Positions 26,582-35,809 of a DNA stretch of 64,000 bases are shown piece by piece. The stretch lies in NCBI RefSeq assembly GCF_015712065.1, contig NZ_JACFYZ010000005.1, positions 186,001 through 250,000 on the forward strand, given 5' to 3'. Numbering within the stretch: the first letter of the stretch is position 1; every line of letters begins with the position of its first letter. This stretch comes from Ectopseudomonas chengduensis (GTDB lineage: Bacteria; Pseudomonadota; Gammaproteobacteria; Pseudomonadales; Pseudomonadaceae). The notes under the pieces were generated by a model that worked only from the letters and a program-made list of their open reading frames with translations, was not told the DNA's origin and ran no database searches. A program made the position numbers and the translations under genes.

Positions 26582-27565
26582 ATGAACACTGACTTTCGCC
26601 CCGCCTGGTGGCTCCCCGGCCCGCATCTGCAGACGCTGTGGAACCCCTTCTGTCGCAAGCCGCCGCAACTGGAACGGCAGCGCGAGCGGCTGTGGCTGGA
26701 CGATGGCGATTTCCTCGACCTCGACTGGCACGGCCCGCATGACGCCCATGCGCCGCTGGTGCTAGTGCTGCATGGCCTGACCGGCAGCTCCAACTCGCTC
26801 TATGTGCTCGGCCTGCAGCAGGTTCTGGCCGCGCGCGGCTGGGCCAGCGTGGCGCTGAACTGGCGCGGCTGCTCCGGTGAACCCAATCTGCTGCCGCGCG
26901 GCTATCACTCCGGCGCCAGCGAGGATCTGGCATCGGCCGTGGCCCACCTGCGCGCGCAACGACCGATGGCGCCGCTATACGCCGTCGGTTATTCCCTGGG
27001 CGGCAACGTGTTGCTCAAGTATCTGGGTGAGAGTGGCGAGCAAAGCCAGCTGCAGGCAGCGGTGGCGGTGTCGGTGCCATTTCGTCTGGATCAGTGCGCC
27101 GACCGCATCGGTTTGGGCTTCTCGCGGGTGTATCAGGCGCATTTCATGCGTGAGATGGTCGCCTACGTGAACAACAAGCAGCGCCTGTTCGCCGAGAGTG
27201 GCCAGGGCGAGCGCCTGTCGGTGCTGCAGCGCCTGGGCCCGCTGGATGGCATGCGCACCTTCTGGGACTTCGACGGACGCATCACCGCGCCGCTGCACGG
27301 TTTCGCCGATGCCCACGACTACTACCGCCGCGCCTCCAGCCGTTTCTACCTGGGTAAAATCCGCAGACGTACGCTGATCATCCAGGCCGAGGACGACCCC
27401 TTCATATTCCGCCACAGCCTGCCCGAGGCCAACGAGCTGGCACCCGGCACCGAGCTCGAGCTGCATGCCAAGGGCGGGCATGTCGGCTTCGTCGAGGGTA
27501 GCCCGCGCCGCCCCAGTTACTACCTGGAGCGGCGCATCCCTCACTGGCTCGGCGAACTCACCTGA
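26582..27565 (+). CDS. YheT-type alpha/beta hydrolase
   Basis: A 327-residue hydrolase of the YheT/ABHD1 family, which acts as esterase or lipase-like enzyme on unknown substrates. The oxyanion region is VLHGLTGSSNSLY, the nucleophile elbow GYSLGGNVLLKYLG, the acid QAEDDPFI, and the catalytic His AKGGHVGF. The N-terminus FRPAWWLPGPHLQTLWNPF is a strong family marker. It is monocistronic and convergent with the DUF4440 gene, whose stop is 1 bp away. Confidence 0.9.
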   Translation: MNTDFRPAWWLPGPHLQTLWNPFCRKPPQLERQRERLWLDDGDFLDLDWHGPHDAHAPLVLVLHGLTGSSNSLYVLGLQQVLAARGWASVALNWRGCSGEPNLLPRGYHSGASEDLASAVAHLRAQRPMAPLYAVGYSLGGNVLLKYLGESGEQSQLQAAVAVSVPFRLDQCADRIGLGFSRVYQAHFMREMVAYVNNKQRLFAESGQGERLSVLQRLGPLDGMRTFWDFDGRITAPLHGFADAHDYYRRASSRFYLGKIRRRTLIIQAEDDPFIFRHSLPEANELAPGTELELHAKGGHVGFVEGSPRRPSYYLERRIPHWLGELT

Positions 27566-27566
27566 G

Positions 27567-28073
27567 TCAACCAGCAGCAGGCTGTTCCGGCATCGCCGAG
27601 GAGTGGTGCTTGAGGATTTTCCACTCGCCATCGACCTTCTGGTAAACGAAGGTGTAGCGCGCCTGCACCTGGCGCACCGCATCGCCCTGGGTCAGGGCGA
27701 AGGTGTAAACCCCCGAATCCACCGCTGCATCCGGGCCGATCTGGCGAATTTCACGCATGTTGATCGTGCCGACCGGCTTGGCCTGTAAGAAATGGTCGAA
27801 ATAGTCCTGGATTGCCTCATGGCCTACGCGCACCCGATTCGATACCGTGGGCTGCAGCACGCCGTTGTCGGCGTACAAGGCAGCGACCTTGGCCGAGTCG
27901 CCAGTCTGCAAGGCGGCGTTCCAGCGCTCGAACAGGCCGGCGATCTGCTGCTCCTGCGCATTGCTCGGGGCGGTTGCCGTTTCCGTGTAGACATGAGGCG
28001 CATCGGCCGCCTGAACCAGCGGCACGGACAGGGCAAATACCAGGGCACAGCTGCTGAACAAGGGTTTCAACAT
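27567..28073 (-). CDS. Exported SnoaL/DUF4440-like protein (SgcJ/EcaC family)
   Basis: A 168-residue protein with a signal peptide (SSCALVFALSVPLVQAAD) and one NTF2-like fold domain. The SgcJ/EcaC pattern is visible in IAGLFERWNAALQTGDSAKVAALYADNGVL and RYTFVYQKVDGEWKILKHHSS. Members bind small molecules, and the physiological ligand is unknown. It is divergent from the adjacent sensor-kinase operon with 164 bp between starts, so the two may share regulation. Confidence 0.85.
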   Translation of the reverse strand: MLKPLFSSCALVFALSVPLVQAADAPHVYTETATAPSNAQEQQIAGLFERWNAALQTGDSAKVAALYADNGVLQPTVSNRVRVGHEAIQDYFDHFLQAKPVGTINMREIRQIGPDAAVDSGVYTFALTQGDAVRQVQARYTFVYQKVDGEWKILKHHSSAMPEQPAAG

Positions 28074-28237
28074 GGTTGAATCTCCGGCTATTGAAAGACG
28101 CCACCAGCATGCAGGCCGCCCACCGCAGGCACATCGGCCAGGTGGAGGCGGCGGTCTATGCCAGGTGGCAGATGCCGGACGCGGTTCAATTTATTAGCCT
28201 GCGCCGTCGGTTGACGCGCCAAACCCTGGAGGTCCGG

Positions 28238-29407
28238 ATGCAGCACACCCCACCTGACAGCGTACTGGCCCTGCGCGCCGATTACCGCCAGGCGGAAAGC
28301 CGCGCCGCGCGCCTGCGCCTGCTGGTCGAGAGCGGTCGCACCCTCAATGCGCTACCCGCCGCCGAGAGCGGTGCGCTGGCCCTGCAACGGGCCTGCAGCT
28401 TCTGCGCCATGGATGGTGGCGTACTGCTGCTCAGGCATGCCGATGGCAGCCCGAGCCGCAGCGCCGGTTTCGGCCCTGCCGCCTTGCAACAGCAACTCGC
28501 TACTTTGCCCTGGCAAGGCGCCGCCCAGGTGGTCGCAGCGCCGCTGCCGGACGTTGCCCTGGCGCTCTGCCTACCCCTGCATGCGGCTTCGGGCGAAGTC
28601 TTCGGCGCCCTGCTGCTGGGCAACGCCAGCGCCATGCGCGGCCCCGACGCGGAAGACCTCGAAGCTTTGCAACTGCTCGCCACCCTGCTCGCAGGGCATC
28701 TGCACAACAGCCAGTTGCTGGCCGCACTGCGCCTGCGCGAGCGCAGCATGTCGGAGCTGGTACACCAGCAGATGACCGCCCAGGAGGACGAACGCGCACG
28801 GGTGGCCTATGACCTGCACGACGGCCTGGCGCAGACCCTGGCCGGCCTGCATCAGCACCTGCAGGGGTTCGCTCAGCATCGCCAACTCAATGACGACTTG
28901 CGTGCCGCCCTGGCGCCCATCCTGCAACTGGCGCAGCGCAGCATGGGCGAGACGCGCCAGGCCATCAGCGGCCTGCGCCCGACCCTGCTGGACGACTTCG
29001 GTCTGGCGCCGGCACTGGACCGCGAGCTCGACCGCCTGCGCGGCCAGGGTCGTCAGGTGCAATGGCTGCGCCGCGATCCCCAGCGCCTGCGCCCGGCGGT
29101 GGAGATCGCCCTGTTTCGCATCGGCCAGGAGGCCATCAACAACATCTGCAAGCATACCGCCAGCGGCGCGGTCAGCCTGGATCTACATCTCGACGACGAC
29201 ACCGCACGGTTGCAGGTGGAGGATCGCGGCCCCGGCTTCGCCATCACGCAGAAACCAGATCCCGGCGAAGGCGGCATGGGCCTGGTGGCCATGCGCGAAC
29301 GCTGCCTGCTGCTCGGCGGTCAGTTCACCTGCCACAGCCAGCCCGGCCAGGGCACCCGCCTGCTAGCCTGCATTCCACGCGCCCTGGCGGATGAGGAAAG
29401 CGCATGA
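28238..29407 (+). CDS. Cytoplasmic sensor histidine kinase, GAF + HisKA_3
   Basis: A 389-residue NarX-type histidine kinase without transmembrane segments. A GAF-like domain spans about 25-165, the HisKA_3 dimerisation domain has the phospho-acceptor His194 in YDLHDGLAQTLAGL, and the ATPase domain has IGQEAINNICKHT and EDRGPGFAI. ATG 28238 is preferred because GGAGG lies 5 bp upstream; longer frames start in the leader. Its stop overlaps the LuxR-type regulator start (ATGA), making a clear pair, and the operon continues into two more signalling genes. Confidence 0.9.
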   Translation: MQHTPPDSVLALRADYRQAESRAARLRLLVESGRTLNALPAAESGALALQRACSFCAMDGGVLLLRHADGSPSRSAGFGPAALQQQLATLPWQGAAQVVAAPLPDVALALCLPLHAASGEVFGALLLGNASAMRGPDAEDLEALQLLATLLAGHLHNSQLLAALRLRERSMSELVHQQMTAQEDERARVAYDLHDGLAQTLAGLHQHLQGFAQHRQLNDDLRAALAPILQLAQRSMGETRQAISGLRPTLLDDFGLAPALDRELDRLRGQGRQVQWLRRDPQRLRPAVEIALFRIGQEAINNICKHTASGAVSLDLHLDDDTARLQVEDRGPGFAITQKPDPGEGGMGLVAMRERCLLLGGQFTCHSQPGQGTRLLACIPRALADEESA

Positions 29408-30066
29408 ACGAGCCGATTCGCCTGCTACTCGCCGACGACCATGAAGTGACCCGCGCCGGCTTCGCCGCGATGCTCGCTGACTGCCCGGAATTCAGCATCG
29501 TCGGCCAGGCAGTGGACGGTCGCCAGGCGCTGGAACTCTGCGAGCGCCTGCAACCGGAGATCGCCATCCTCGATATCCGCATGCCCGTGCTCAACGGTCT
29601 GGCCACCGCGCGCCTGCTGCACGAGCGCCTGCCGGCGATAAAGGTTTTGCTGTTCACCATGTACGACAGCCCCGACCACCTGGAAGCGGCGATCAGTGCC
29701 GGTGCCGTCGGCTACCTGCTCAAGGACGCCAGCCGCCAGGAAGTCATCGACGGCCTGCGCCAGGTGGCAGCAGGCCAGAGCGCCCTCAACGGCATGGTCA
29801 GCGCGCAACTGCTGCGCCGTGTGGTCGAACGCAACCAGAGCGGTGCGGCCAGCAGCGCGCTGACGCCACGCGAGCGCCAGGTGCTCGGGCTGGTCGCGGG
29901 CGGCTTTACCAACCGCGAGATCGGCGAAAAGCTGGGCATCGCCACCGGCACAGCCAAGGCTCACGTCGAACGGGTGATCGGCAAACTTGGGGTCGCCGAC
30001 CGCACCCAGGCCGCCGTGCAGGGCATCGCCCTGGGGCTGGTGGCACCGACGGAGCGCCAGCCGTGA
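29404..30066 (+). CDS. LuxR/NarL-family response regulator
   Basis: A 220-residue regulator with an N-terminal receiver (acidic pocket LLADDHE and phospho-Asp in IAILDIRMP) and a C-terminal LuxR helix-turn-helix (LTPRERQVLGLVAGGFTNRE, then HVERVIGKLGVADRTQAA). It should be phosphorylated by the kinase encoded just upstream. Overlaps on both sides (ATGA with the kinase, GTGA with the hybrid kinase) indicate a single transcription and translation unit. Target genes are unknown. Confidence 0.93.
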   Translation: MNEPIRLLLADDHEVTRAGFAAMLADCPEFSIVGQAVDGRQALELCERLQPEIAILDIRMPVLNGLATARLLHERLPAIKVLLFTMYDSPDHLEAAISAGAVGYLLKDASRQEVIDGLRQVAAGQSALNGMVSAQLLRRVVERNQSGAASSALTPRERQVLGLVAGGFTNREIGEKLGIATGTAKAHVERVIGKLGVADRTQAAVQGIALGLVAPTERQP

Positions 30067-32414
30067 AGAGCCTGTTCAGCCGCTGGACCGACCGCCCGCT
30101 ACGCAGCAAGAGCCTGGTGATCATCGCCCTGCCACTGGCGGTGCTGCTGATCTCGCTGGTGCTGGTGTACGTCACCGAGCGCCAGACTTCGCGGGTCGAG
30201 GACGACGTGCGCCGGGCGCTACGCGTACAGGGCGACGTGCAGGCGGTACATAGCCTGCTGGCCGAAGCAGCGGCCAGCGTACGCGGTTACCTGCTGATCC
30301 AGCGCAGCGACTTCCTGCCGTCCTACCGCAGCGCTGTGGAGCGTATCGACAGTACGCTGCGGCGCCTCGATACGGACATCCGCGACCCGCAGATGCGCAG
30401 CAGCCTGGAGCGCTTGCGCCCACTGATCGTGATCAAGCTGGAAGGCCTGGAACAGCTTATGGCGCTGGCCAGCAGCGCCGACCGCGCGGCGATGACGCGC
30501 ATCCTGGTGGACAACAAGTATGTGCTCGATGAGCTGCGCCAGGAGATCCAACAGATGCTCGACCGCGAGCAGACCCTGCTCGACGAGCGCAACGCCGAAG
30601 CCAGCGCGGTACGCTCGCGCATGCTCCTGGCCACCGGCCTGGCTGCCATGTTCGGTGTGCTCGGTGCGCTGTTCGCCGTGGTGCTGCTGTCCACCGGCAT
30701 CGTCCAGCGGGTGCAGCAGGTCGAGCGCAATGCCCGGCGCCTGGCCTTGGGCCAGCCGCTGATCCCCCATGGCGCCGCAGCCGACGAGATCGGCCAGCTC
30801 GCCGCCAGCCTGGAGGAGGCCGGGCAACTGCTGGCCGAACGCGAACGGGCCTTGCGCGACAACGAGGAGCGTCTGCGCCTGATCATCGACGGGGTCAAGG
30901 AATACGGCATCTTCGGCCTCGACCCCAACGGCCACGTCACCTCCTGGAACACTGGCGCAGAACGCATCAAGGGCTACAGCGAGGCGGACATCCTCGGTCG
31001 CCACTTCTCCCTGTTCTACCCACCGCAGGCCCGCGAAACCGCACCTTACCTGGCCTTGCAGGCGGCCACCCGTGAAGGCCGCTACGAGGAAGAAGCCTGG
31101 CGCCAGCGCCGCGATGGCTCGCTGTTCTGGGCCAACGTGGTGATCACCGCCCAGCGTGACGCCAGCGGCACCTTGCGCGGCTTCTCCAAGATCACTCGCG
31201 ACATCACCGACCGGCGTAATGCCGAGGCCGCCCTGCGCACGGCCCGCGAAGAAGCGGAAAACGCCAGCCGGGCGAAAAGCGAATTTCTCTCGCGCATGAG
31301 CCACGAGCTGCGCACGCCGCTCAATTCCATTCTCGGTTTCGCCCAGTTGCTGGAAATGGACACGGGCACGCCGGCGCAACAGGCCCAGGTGCGTCATATC
31401 CTGCGCGCCGGCCGGCACCTGCTGGGGCTGATCAATGAGGTGCTGGATATCGCCCGCATCGAATCCGGACGCCTGGCGATGAGCCCCGAGCCCTTGGCGC
31501 TGCGCCCACTGCTGCAGGAGGTCAGCCTGCTGCTGTCGCCACAGGCCGACAGTGCCGATATCCGCCTGCGCCTGCCGGAGGAGCTGCCCGCCGAGCTCTG
31601 CGTGCAGGCCGACCGCCAGCGCCTGGTGCAGGTGCTGCTCAACCTGCTGTCCAACGCGATCAAGTACAACCACCCTGGCGGCCATGTCGAAGTGCGGGTG
31701 CAGGCCGACAGCGACACCGTCACGTTGAGCGTGATCGACAATGGCCCCGGCATCGCCGCCGAGGATCTGGAGCGCCTGTTCATTCCCTTCGAGCGCCTCG
31801 GCGCCGCGGCCAGCGAGGTGGAGGGCACCGGTCTGGGCCTGGCCCTGAGCAAGAGCCTGCTGGAGCAGATGGATGGCAGCCTCGGCGTGCACAGCACACC
31901 CGGTGAAGGCAGCACCTTTAGCCTGACGCTGCCACGGGCTCAGGTGCATGAAGGCCTGCTGCCGGCGCCAGCCGCGGCACCACCGCCTGCGGCCAGCGAC
32001 ATCGCCCCGCCAGAGCGGTCGCTGCGCGTGTTGTGCATTGAAGACAACCTGTCCAGCCTGGCGCTGATCGAGACCCTGCTGTCGCGCTGGCCGCAGGTGC
32101 AGGTGATTTCGGCCATGCAGGGGCAGCTCGGTCTCGATCTGGCCTGGCAGCACCGCCCCGAGGTGATCCTGCTGGATCTCGACCTGCCCGACCTCTCGGG
32201 CCAGGAAGTGCTCAAGCGCCTGCGCCTGAACCCCAGCAGCAGCGATACACCCGTGCTGCTGATCACCGCCGACGTCAGCGCCAGTACCCGGCGTGACCTA
32301 CAGCAGGCCGGCGCCACCGCGGTGCTGAGCAAACCCCTGCATGTACCGACCTTTCTCGCCGCCCTGCGCCAGCATCTGGATGTCGCCACGCCAACCCCGC
32401 CTCTCGGAGCCTGA
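30063..32414 (+). CDS. Hybrid sensor kinase, CHASE3-HAMP-PAS-HisKA-HATPase-REC
   Basis: A 783-residue membrane-bound hybrid kinase. TM1 lies near residues 19-41, a CHASE3 sensor follows (VHSLLAEAAASVRGYLL), then TM2 near 185-210, HAMP, a PAS domain (LIIDGVKEYGIFGLDPNGHV), HisKA with the phospho-His in MSHELRTPLNSILGF, HATPase, and a C-terminal receiver (LCIEDNLSSL; LLDLDLPD). The start is GTG at 30063, overlapping the previous stop. No Hpt domain is encoded nearby, so phosphotransfer onward would need a separate protein or the next receiver. Confidence 0.9.
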   Translation: MKSLFSRWTDRPLRSKSLVIIALPLAVLLISLVLVYVTERQTSRVEDDVRRALRVQGDVQAVHSLLAEAAASVRGYLLIQRSDFLPSYRSAVERIDSTLRRLDTDIRDPQMRSSLERLRPLIVIKLEGLEQLMALASSADRAAMTRILVDNKYVLDELRQEIQQMLDREQTLLDERNAEASAVRSRMLLATGLAAMFGVLGALFAVVLLSTGIVQRVQQVERNARRLALGQPLIPHGAAADEIGQLAASLEEAGQLLAERERALRDNEERLRLIIDGVKEYGIFGLDPNGHVTSWNTGAERIKGYSEADILGRHFSLFYPPQARETAPYLALQAATREGRYEEEAWRQRRDGSLFWANVVITAQRDASGTLRGFSKITRDITDRRNAEAALRTAREEAENASRAKSEFLSRMSHELRTPLNSILGFAQLLEMDTGTPAQQAQVRHILRAGRHLLGLINEVLDIARIESGRLAMSPEPLALRPLLQEVSLLLSPQADSADIRLRLPEELPAELCVQADRQRLVQVLLNLLSNAIKYNHPGGHVEVRVQADSDTVTLSVIDNGPGIAAEDLERLFIPFERLGAAASEVEGTGLGLALSKSLLEQMDGSLGVHSTPGEGSTFSLTLPRAQVHEGLLPAPAAAPPPAASDIAPPERSLRVLCIEDNLSSLALIETLLSRWPQVQVISAMQGQLGLDLAWQHRPEVILLDLDLPDLSGQEVLKRLRLNPSSSDTPVLLITADVSASTRRDLQQAGATAVLSKPLHVPTFLAALRQHLDVATPTPPLGA

Positions 32415-32416
32415 CC

Positions 32417-32896
32417 ATGAACCACCCAGCGCCCGCCGACGATTTTCGTATCCTGGTGATCGACGATCAGCCCGCCAACCTCGAGCTGGTCGAACAACTG
32501 CTGGCCCGCGAAGGGCTGCACAACGTGCTCTGTTGCACCGACCCGGCGCAGGCTCTGGCGTTATTCAGCAGCTTCGAGCCGGATCTGCTGATTCTCGACC
32601 TGCACATGCCCGGCCTGGACGGCTTCGCCGTGCTCGAACAGCTGCAGCGGCGCATTCCCGCCGACGATTACCTGCCGATTCTGGTGCTCACCGCCGATGC
32701 CACCCGCGAGGCCCGGCTGCGCGCGCTGGCGCTGGGCGCGCGCGACTTCATCAGCAAGCCTCTGGATGCCATCGAGACCTTGCTGCGGGTGTGGAATCTG
32801 CTGGAAACCCGCGCGCTGTACCGCCAGTTACGTCGCCTGCAACCCGACCAGCCGCCCTTGCGGGCCAGGCCAGTGGCGCTGGGCAGCAGTAGCTGA
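32417..32896 (+). CDS. Single-domain response regulator
   Basis: A 159-residue protein that is essentially one receiver domain: acidic pocket LVIDDQ, phospho-Asp in LILDLHMPGLDG, Thr in VLTADATREAR and Lys in FISKPLD. About 25 residues of basic helix (RALYRQLRRLQ) trail it. Similar receivers often precede HD-GYP or other outputs, but here the gene ends. It starts 2 bp after the hybrid kinase and probably receives its phosphoryl group. Confidence 0.88.
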   Translation: MNHPAPADDFRILVIDDQPANLELVEQLLAREGLHNVLCCTDPAQALALFSSFEPDLLILDLHMPGLDGFAVLEQLQRRIPADDYLPILVLTADATREARLRALALGARDFISKPLDAIETLLRVWNLLETRALYRQLRRLQPDQPPLRARPVALGSSS

Positions 32897-32901
32897 TCGC
32901 C

Positions 32902-33558
32902 TCAGAGCACCTGCTCCAGCGGCACATGCAGGCGGCCGTACAGCGCTTCGACCGCCGCGCGCGCGGCGGGGGCGATATAGCCGCCCTCCAGCGCCAGCAC
33001 CTGGTAGATGCCGCGGCGTAGCATGTCCTGGCTGAGGTTGTCCGGGCTGGCGCCCGCCGTGCAGAGAAAGCGCACCCAGGAGGTCATGATGATCCAGGCG
33101 TTGAGCGTCAGCGCCTCGATCTGCGCCGGCGTCATCAACAGAATGCCAGCCTCGACGAAGCCCTGGTAGATCGACTGCGCCCTCACCAGGCAACGCTGGG
33201 CGAAGGCGCGGTAACGCTCGGCCAGCTCGGCGTCGGATTCCAGCAGGTGCTCCAGGTCGCGGTGCAGGAAGCGGTAGTGCCACATCGCTGCCAGCAGCGC
33301 CTCCAGATAGAAGGTCTTGTCCTCCACCGTCAGCGCGCGGCCTTCGGGCAGGCGCAGGAAGCTGTCGACCTGCGTTTCGTACTGGGCGAACAGCTCGGCG
33401 ATGATCATCTGCTTGTTGCGGAAGTGGTAGTACAGGTTGCCCGGCGATATGCCCAGGTGCGCGGCGATATGGTTGGTGGTGACGTTGCGCTCACCCTGGG
33501 CGTTGAACAGGGCCAGGCTCTCGGCAACGATGCGGTCGCGGGTCTTGGGTGGCGCCAT
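32902..33558 (-). CDS. TetR-family transcriptional regulator
   Basis: A 218-residue repressor-type protein. The N-terminal helix-turn-helix is NVTTNHIAAHLGISPGNLYYHF, and the C-terminal half is helical ligand-binding domain with RFLHRDLEHLLESDAELAERY. It begins MAPPKTRDRI at ATG 33558; upstream in-frame codons start with TTG and lack a ribosome binding site. It diverges from the aldehyde dehydrogenase gene, and an 18 bp palindrome overlaps that gene's promoter, so it likely represses the downstream genes until an inducer, perhaps an aldehyde or alcohol, binds. Confidence 0.9.
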   Translation of the reverse strand: MAPPKTRDRIVAESLALFNAQGERNVTTNHIAAHLGISPGNLYYHFRNKQMIIAELFAQYETQVDSFLRLPEGRALTVEDKTFYLEALLAAMWHYRFLHRDLEHLLESDAELAERYRAFAQRCLVRAQSIYQGFVEAGILLMTPAQIEALTLNAWIIMTSWVRFLCTAGASPDNLSQDMLRRGIYQVLALEGGYIAPAARAAVEALYGRLHVPLEQVL

Positions 33559-33693
33559 AACGCAGCTCGATCTCGACTTCGAAAGTTGCAAAGGTACAGG
33601 CGAAACAGCCGAAGTGTTACCCCCCGATGCATCCCCCAGGCCCTGACAGGCCTTTGGTTAGGGTGCAGCGAGGGCGGCTGCGCGGCATCCTAT

Positions 33694-33722
33694 TTGACAC
33701 ATTAGAGTAATTGCTCTAAAAA
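33694..33722 (+). promoter_or_regulatory. Promoter with internal palindromic operator
   Basis: TTGACA (33694-33699) and TAAAAA (33717-33722) are spaced by 17 bp. Between and across them lies TTAGAGTAATTGCTCTAA (33702-33719), an almost perfect 18 bp palindrome. This is where the divergently encoded TetR protein would block RNA polymerase. Confidence 0.6.
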
Positions 33723-33772
33723 TCCAGCTCAGTCTTTTCAAGCAGCCCGCTGGAACGTCGAGGAGAAACCCT

Positions 33773-35203
33773 ATGGTCGCCGACATCGCCTACCTGCAGC
33801 ACAGCCAACAGCAGATCAACCAGCTGGACGGCACCTTCGCCCTGCAGCGTGCGGCCTTTGCCGCCAATCCGATGCCGTCGGCCGAGCAGCGCATCCAGTG
33901 GCTGAAATCCCTCAGCGAGCTGCTGACCGAACAGCAGGATGCGTTGATCTCGGCGATCTCCGCCGACTTCAGCAATCGCTCGGCCGACGAAACCCTGCTC
34001 GCCGAACTGATGCCCAGCCTGCATGGCATCCATTACGCCAACAAGCGCATCAAGAAGTGGATGAAGCCGTCGCGGCGCAGCGTCGGCATGCAGTTCATGC
34101 CCGCTTCGGCCAAGGTCATCTACCAGCCACTGGGCGTGGTCGGCATCATCGTGCCGTGGAACTACCCGCTGTTTCTCGCCATCGGCCCGCTGACCGGCGC
34201 GCTAGCCGCCGGCAACCGGGTAATGATCAAGATGAGTGAGTCCACCCCTGCCACCTCGCAGCTGATCAAGGATCTGCTGGCGCGCATCTTCCCCGAGGAC
34301 CTGGTCAGCGTCGCCTTGGGCGAGGCGGAAGTCGGCATGGCCTTTTCCAAACTGCCGTTCGACCACCTGCTGTTCACCGGTGCCACCAGCATCGGTAAGC
34401 ACGTAATGCGCGCCGCCGCCGAGAACCTAACCCCGGTGACCTTGGAGCTGGGCGGCAAGTCGCCAGCCATCGTTTCCGCCGACGTGCCGCTGGCGGACGC
34501 CGCCGAGCGCATCGCCTTCGGCAAGACCCTCAACGCCGGGCAGACCTGTGTAGCGCCGGACTACGTGCTGGTGCCAAGGGATCGCGTCGATGGCTTCGTC
34601 ACCGCCTACCGCCAGGTGGTGCAGCGCTTCTATCCGCAGCTCAAGGACAACCCGGACTACACCGCGATCATCAACGAGCGCCAGCTGACCCGCCTCAATG
34701 GCTACGTGCAGGATGCCGAAGCCAAGGGCGCGCGTATCGTCTCGCTGTACCCAGAAACCCAGGGCCGGCGCCTGCCGCAGAGCCTGGTGCTGGACGTAAA
34801 CGACGACATGAAGCTGATGCAGGACGAGATCTTCGGCCCGCTGCTGCCCGTGGTGCCCTACGACCGTATCGAAGACGCCTTCGCCTACGTCAACGCGCGG
34901 CCACGGCCGCTGGCGCTTTACTACTTCGGCTACGACAAGCGCGAGCAACAGCGCGTGCTGCATGAAACCCACTCCGGCGGCGTGTGCCTGAACGACACCC
35001 TGCTGCACGTGGCGCAGGACGATATGCCGTTCGGCGGCATCGGCCCGTCCGGCATGGGCCATTACCACGGCCATGAAGGTTTCCTGACCTTCAGCAAGGC
35101 CAAAGGCGTGTTCATCAAGCAGCGCTTCAACGCCGCGCGGCTGATCTACCCGCCCTATGGCAAGGCGATCCAGAAGCTGGTCTACAAGCTGTTCGTACGC
35201 TGA
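33773..35203 (+). CDS. Coniferyl-aldehyde dehydrogenase-like ALDH
   Basis: A 476-residue NAD(P)-dependent aldehyde dehydrogenase that oxidises aldehydes to acids. Catalytic Cys lies in NAGQTCVAPDY near residue 259, the general base Glu in LELGGKSPAIV near 225, and the cofactor site in FTGATSIGKHVM. The sequence (for example KWMKPSRRSVGMQFMPASA) is closest to the coniferyl aldehyde dehydrogenase group, but the real substrate may be a long-chain or aromatic aldehyde. GAGGAG lies 8 bp upstream of ATG. A palindromic TetR-type operator controls it. Confidence 0.9.
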   Translation: MVADIAYLQHSQQQINQLDGTFALQRAAFAANPMPSAEQRIQWLKSLSELLTEQQDALISAISADFSNRSADETLLAELMPSLHGIHYANKRIKKWMKPSRRSVGMQFMPASAKVIYQPLGVVGIIVPWNYPLFLAIGPLTGALAAGNRVMIKMSESTPATSQLIKDLLARIFPEDLVSVALGEAEVGMAFSKLPFDHLLFTGATSIGKHVMRAAAENLTPVTLELGGKSPAIVSADVPLADAAERIAFGKTLNAGQTCVAPDYVLVPRDRVDGFVTAYRQVVQRFYPQLKDNPDYTAIINERQLTRLNGYVQDAEAKGARIVSLYPETQGRRLPQSLVLDVNDDMKLMQDEIFGPLLPVVPYDRIEDAFAYVNARPRPLALYYFGYDKREQQRVLHETHSGGVCLNDTLLHVAQDDMPFGGIGPSGMGHYHGHEGFLTFSKAKGVFIKQRFNAARLIYPPYGKAIQKLVYKLFVR

Positions 35204-35209
35204 ACAACG

Positions 35210-35226
35210 CGGGCAGCGCCCGTTTT
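35210..35226 (+). terminator. Short hairpin terminator after ALDH gene
   Basis: CGGGCAGCGCCCG followed by TTTT forms a 5 bp stem with an AGC loop immediately after the dehydrogenase stop. It is weak and may only attenuate transcription into the Tat-lipoprotein gene. Confidence 0.5.
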
Positions 35227-35245
35227 ACGCCTGGTGATAACAACA

Positions 35246-35791
35246 ATGAACGACACCACCCTGAACACGCCGCAGCTGTCGCGGCGCAACCTGCTCAAGG
35301 TCGGTCTGCTGGGCACCGCGCTGCTCGGCACCGCCGGGCTGACCGCCACCCTCAGCGGCTGTTCGGCCAGTACGCCGGCCAGCGGCTACCTGATCCTGCG
35401 CAGCAGCGATATGCCCTTTCTGCGCGCACTGATCCCGGTAATGCTCGATGGCGCCGTCAGCGCCGAACAGATGCCGCAGGCCATCGACGGCACGCTGAAG
35501 AGCCTCGACACCAGCCTGGCGCACCTGTCGCCGGAGATGCTGAAACTCACCGTGCAGCTGTTCGACGTGCTGGCCCTGCCCATCACCCGCGGCCCGCTGA
35601 CCGGGGTGTGGGGCAGCTGGGACAAGGCCAGTGGCGACGACGTGCGGCAGTTCCTCACCCGCTGGCAGAACAGCAGCCTGAGCTTGCTGCGCATGGGCCA
35701 CGCCTCGCTGCTGCAACTGGTGATGATGGCCTGGTACAGCCGCCAGGAGGCCTGGGCGCATTGCGGCTATCCGGGGCCGCCCACCGTCTGA
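35246..35791 (+). CDS. Tat-exported lipoprotein, putative GMC oxidoreductase partner
   Basis: A 181-residue protein with a twin-arginine signal (SRRNLLKVGLLG) followed by a lipobox TLSGC, so it is probably exported folded and lipidated. The mature part (ASGYLILRSSDMPFLRALIP) resembles small accessory subunits associated with membrane-bound dehydrogenases. It is placed directly before a GMC oxidoreductase and is likely its membrane or maturation partner. GTG 35234 is an alternative start four codons earlier. Confidence 0.75.
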   Translation: MNDTTLNTPQLSRRNLLKVGLLGTALLGTAGLTATLSGCSASTPASGYLILRSSDMPFLRALIPVMLDGAVSAEQMPQAIDGTLKSLDTSLAHLSPEMLKLTVQLFDVLALPITRGPLTGVWGSWDKASGDDVRQFLTRWQNSSLSLLRMGHASLLQLVMMAWYSRQEAWAHCGYPGPPTV

Positions 35792-35809
35792 AGACGTGTC
35801 GCGGCTCCC

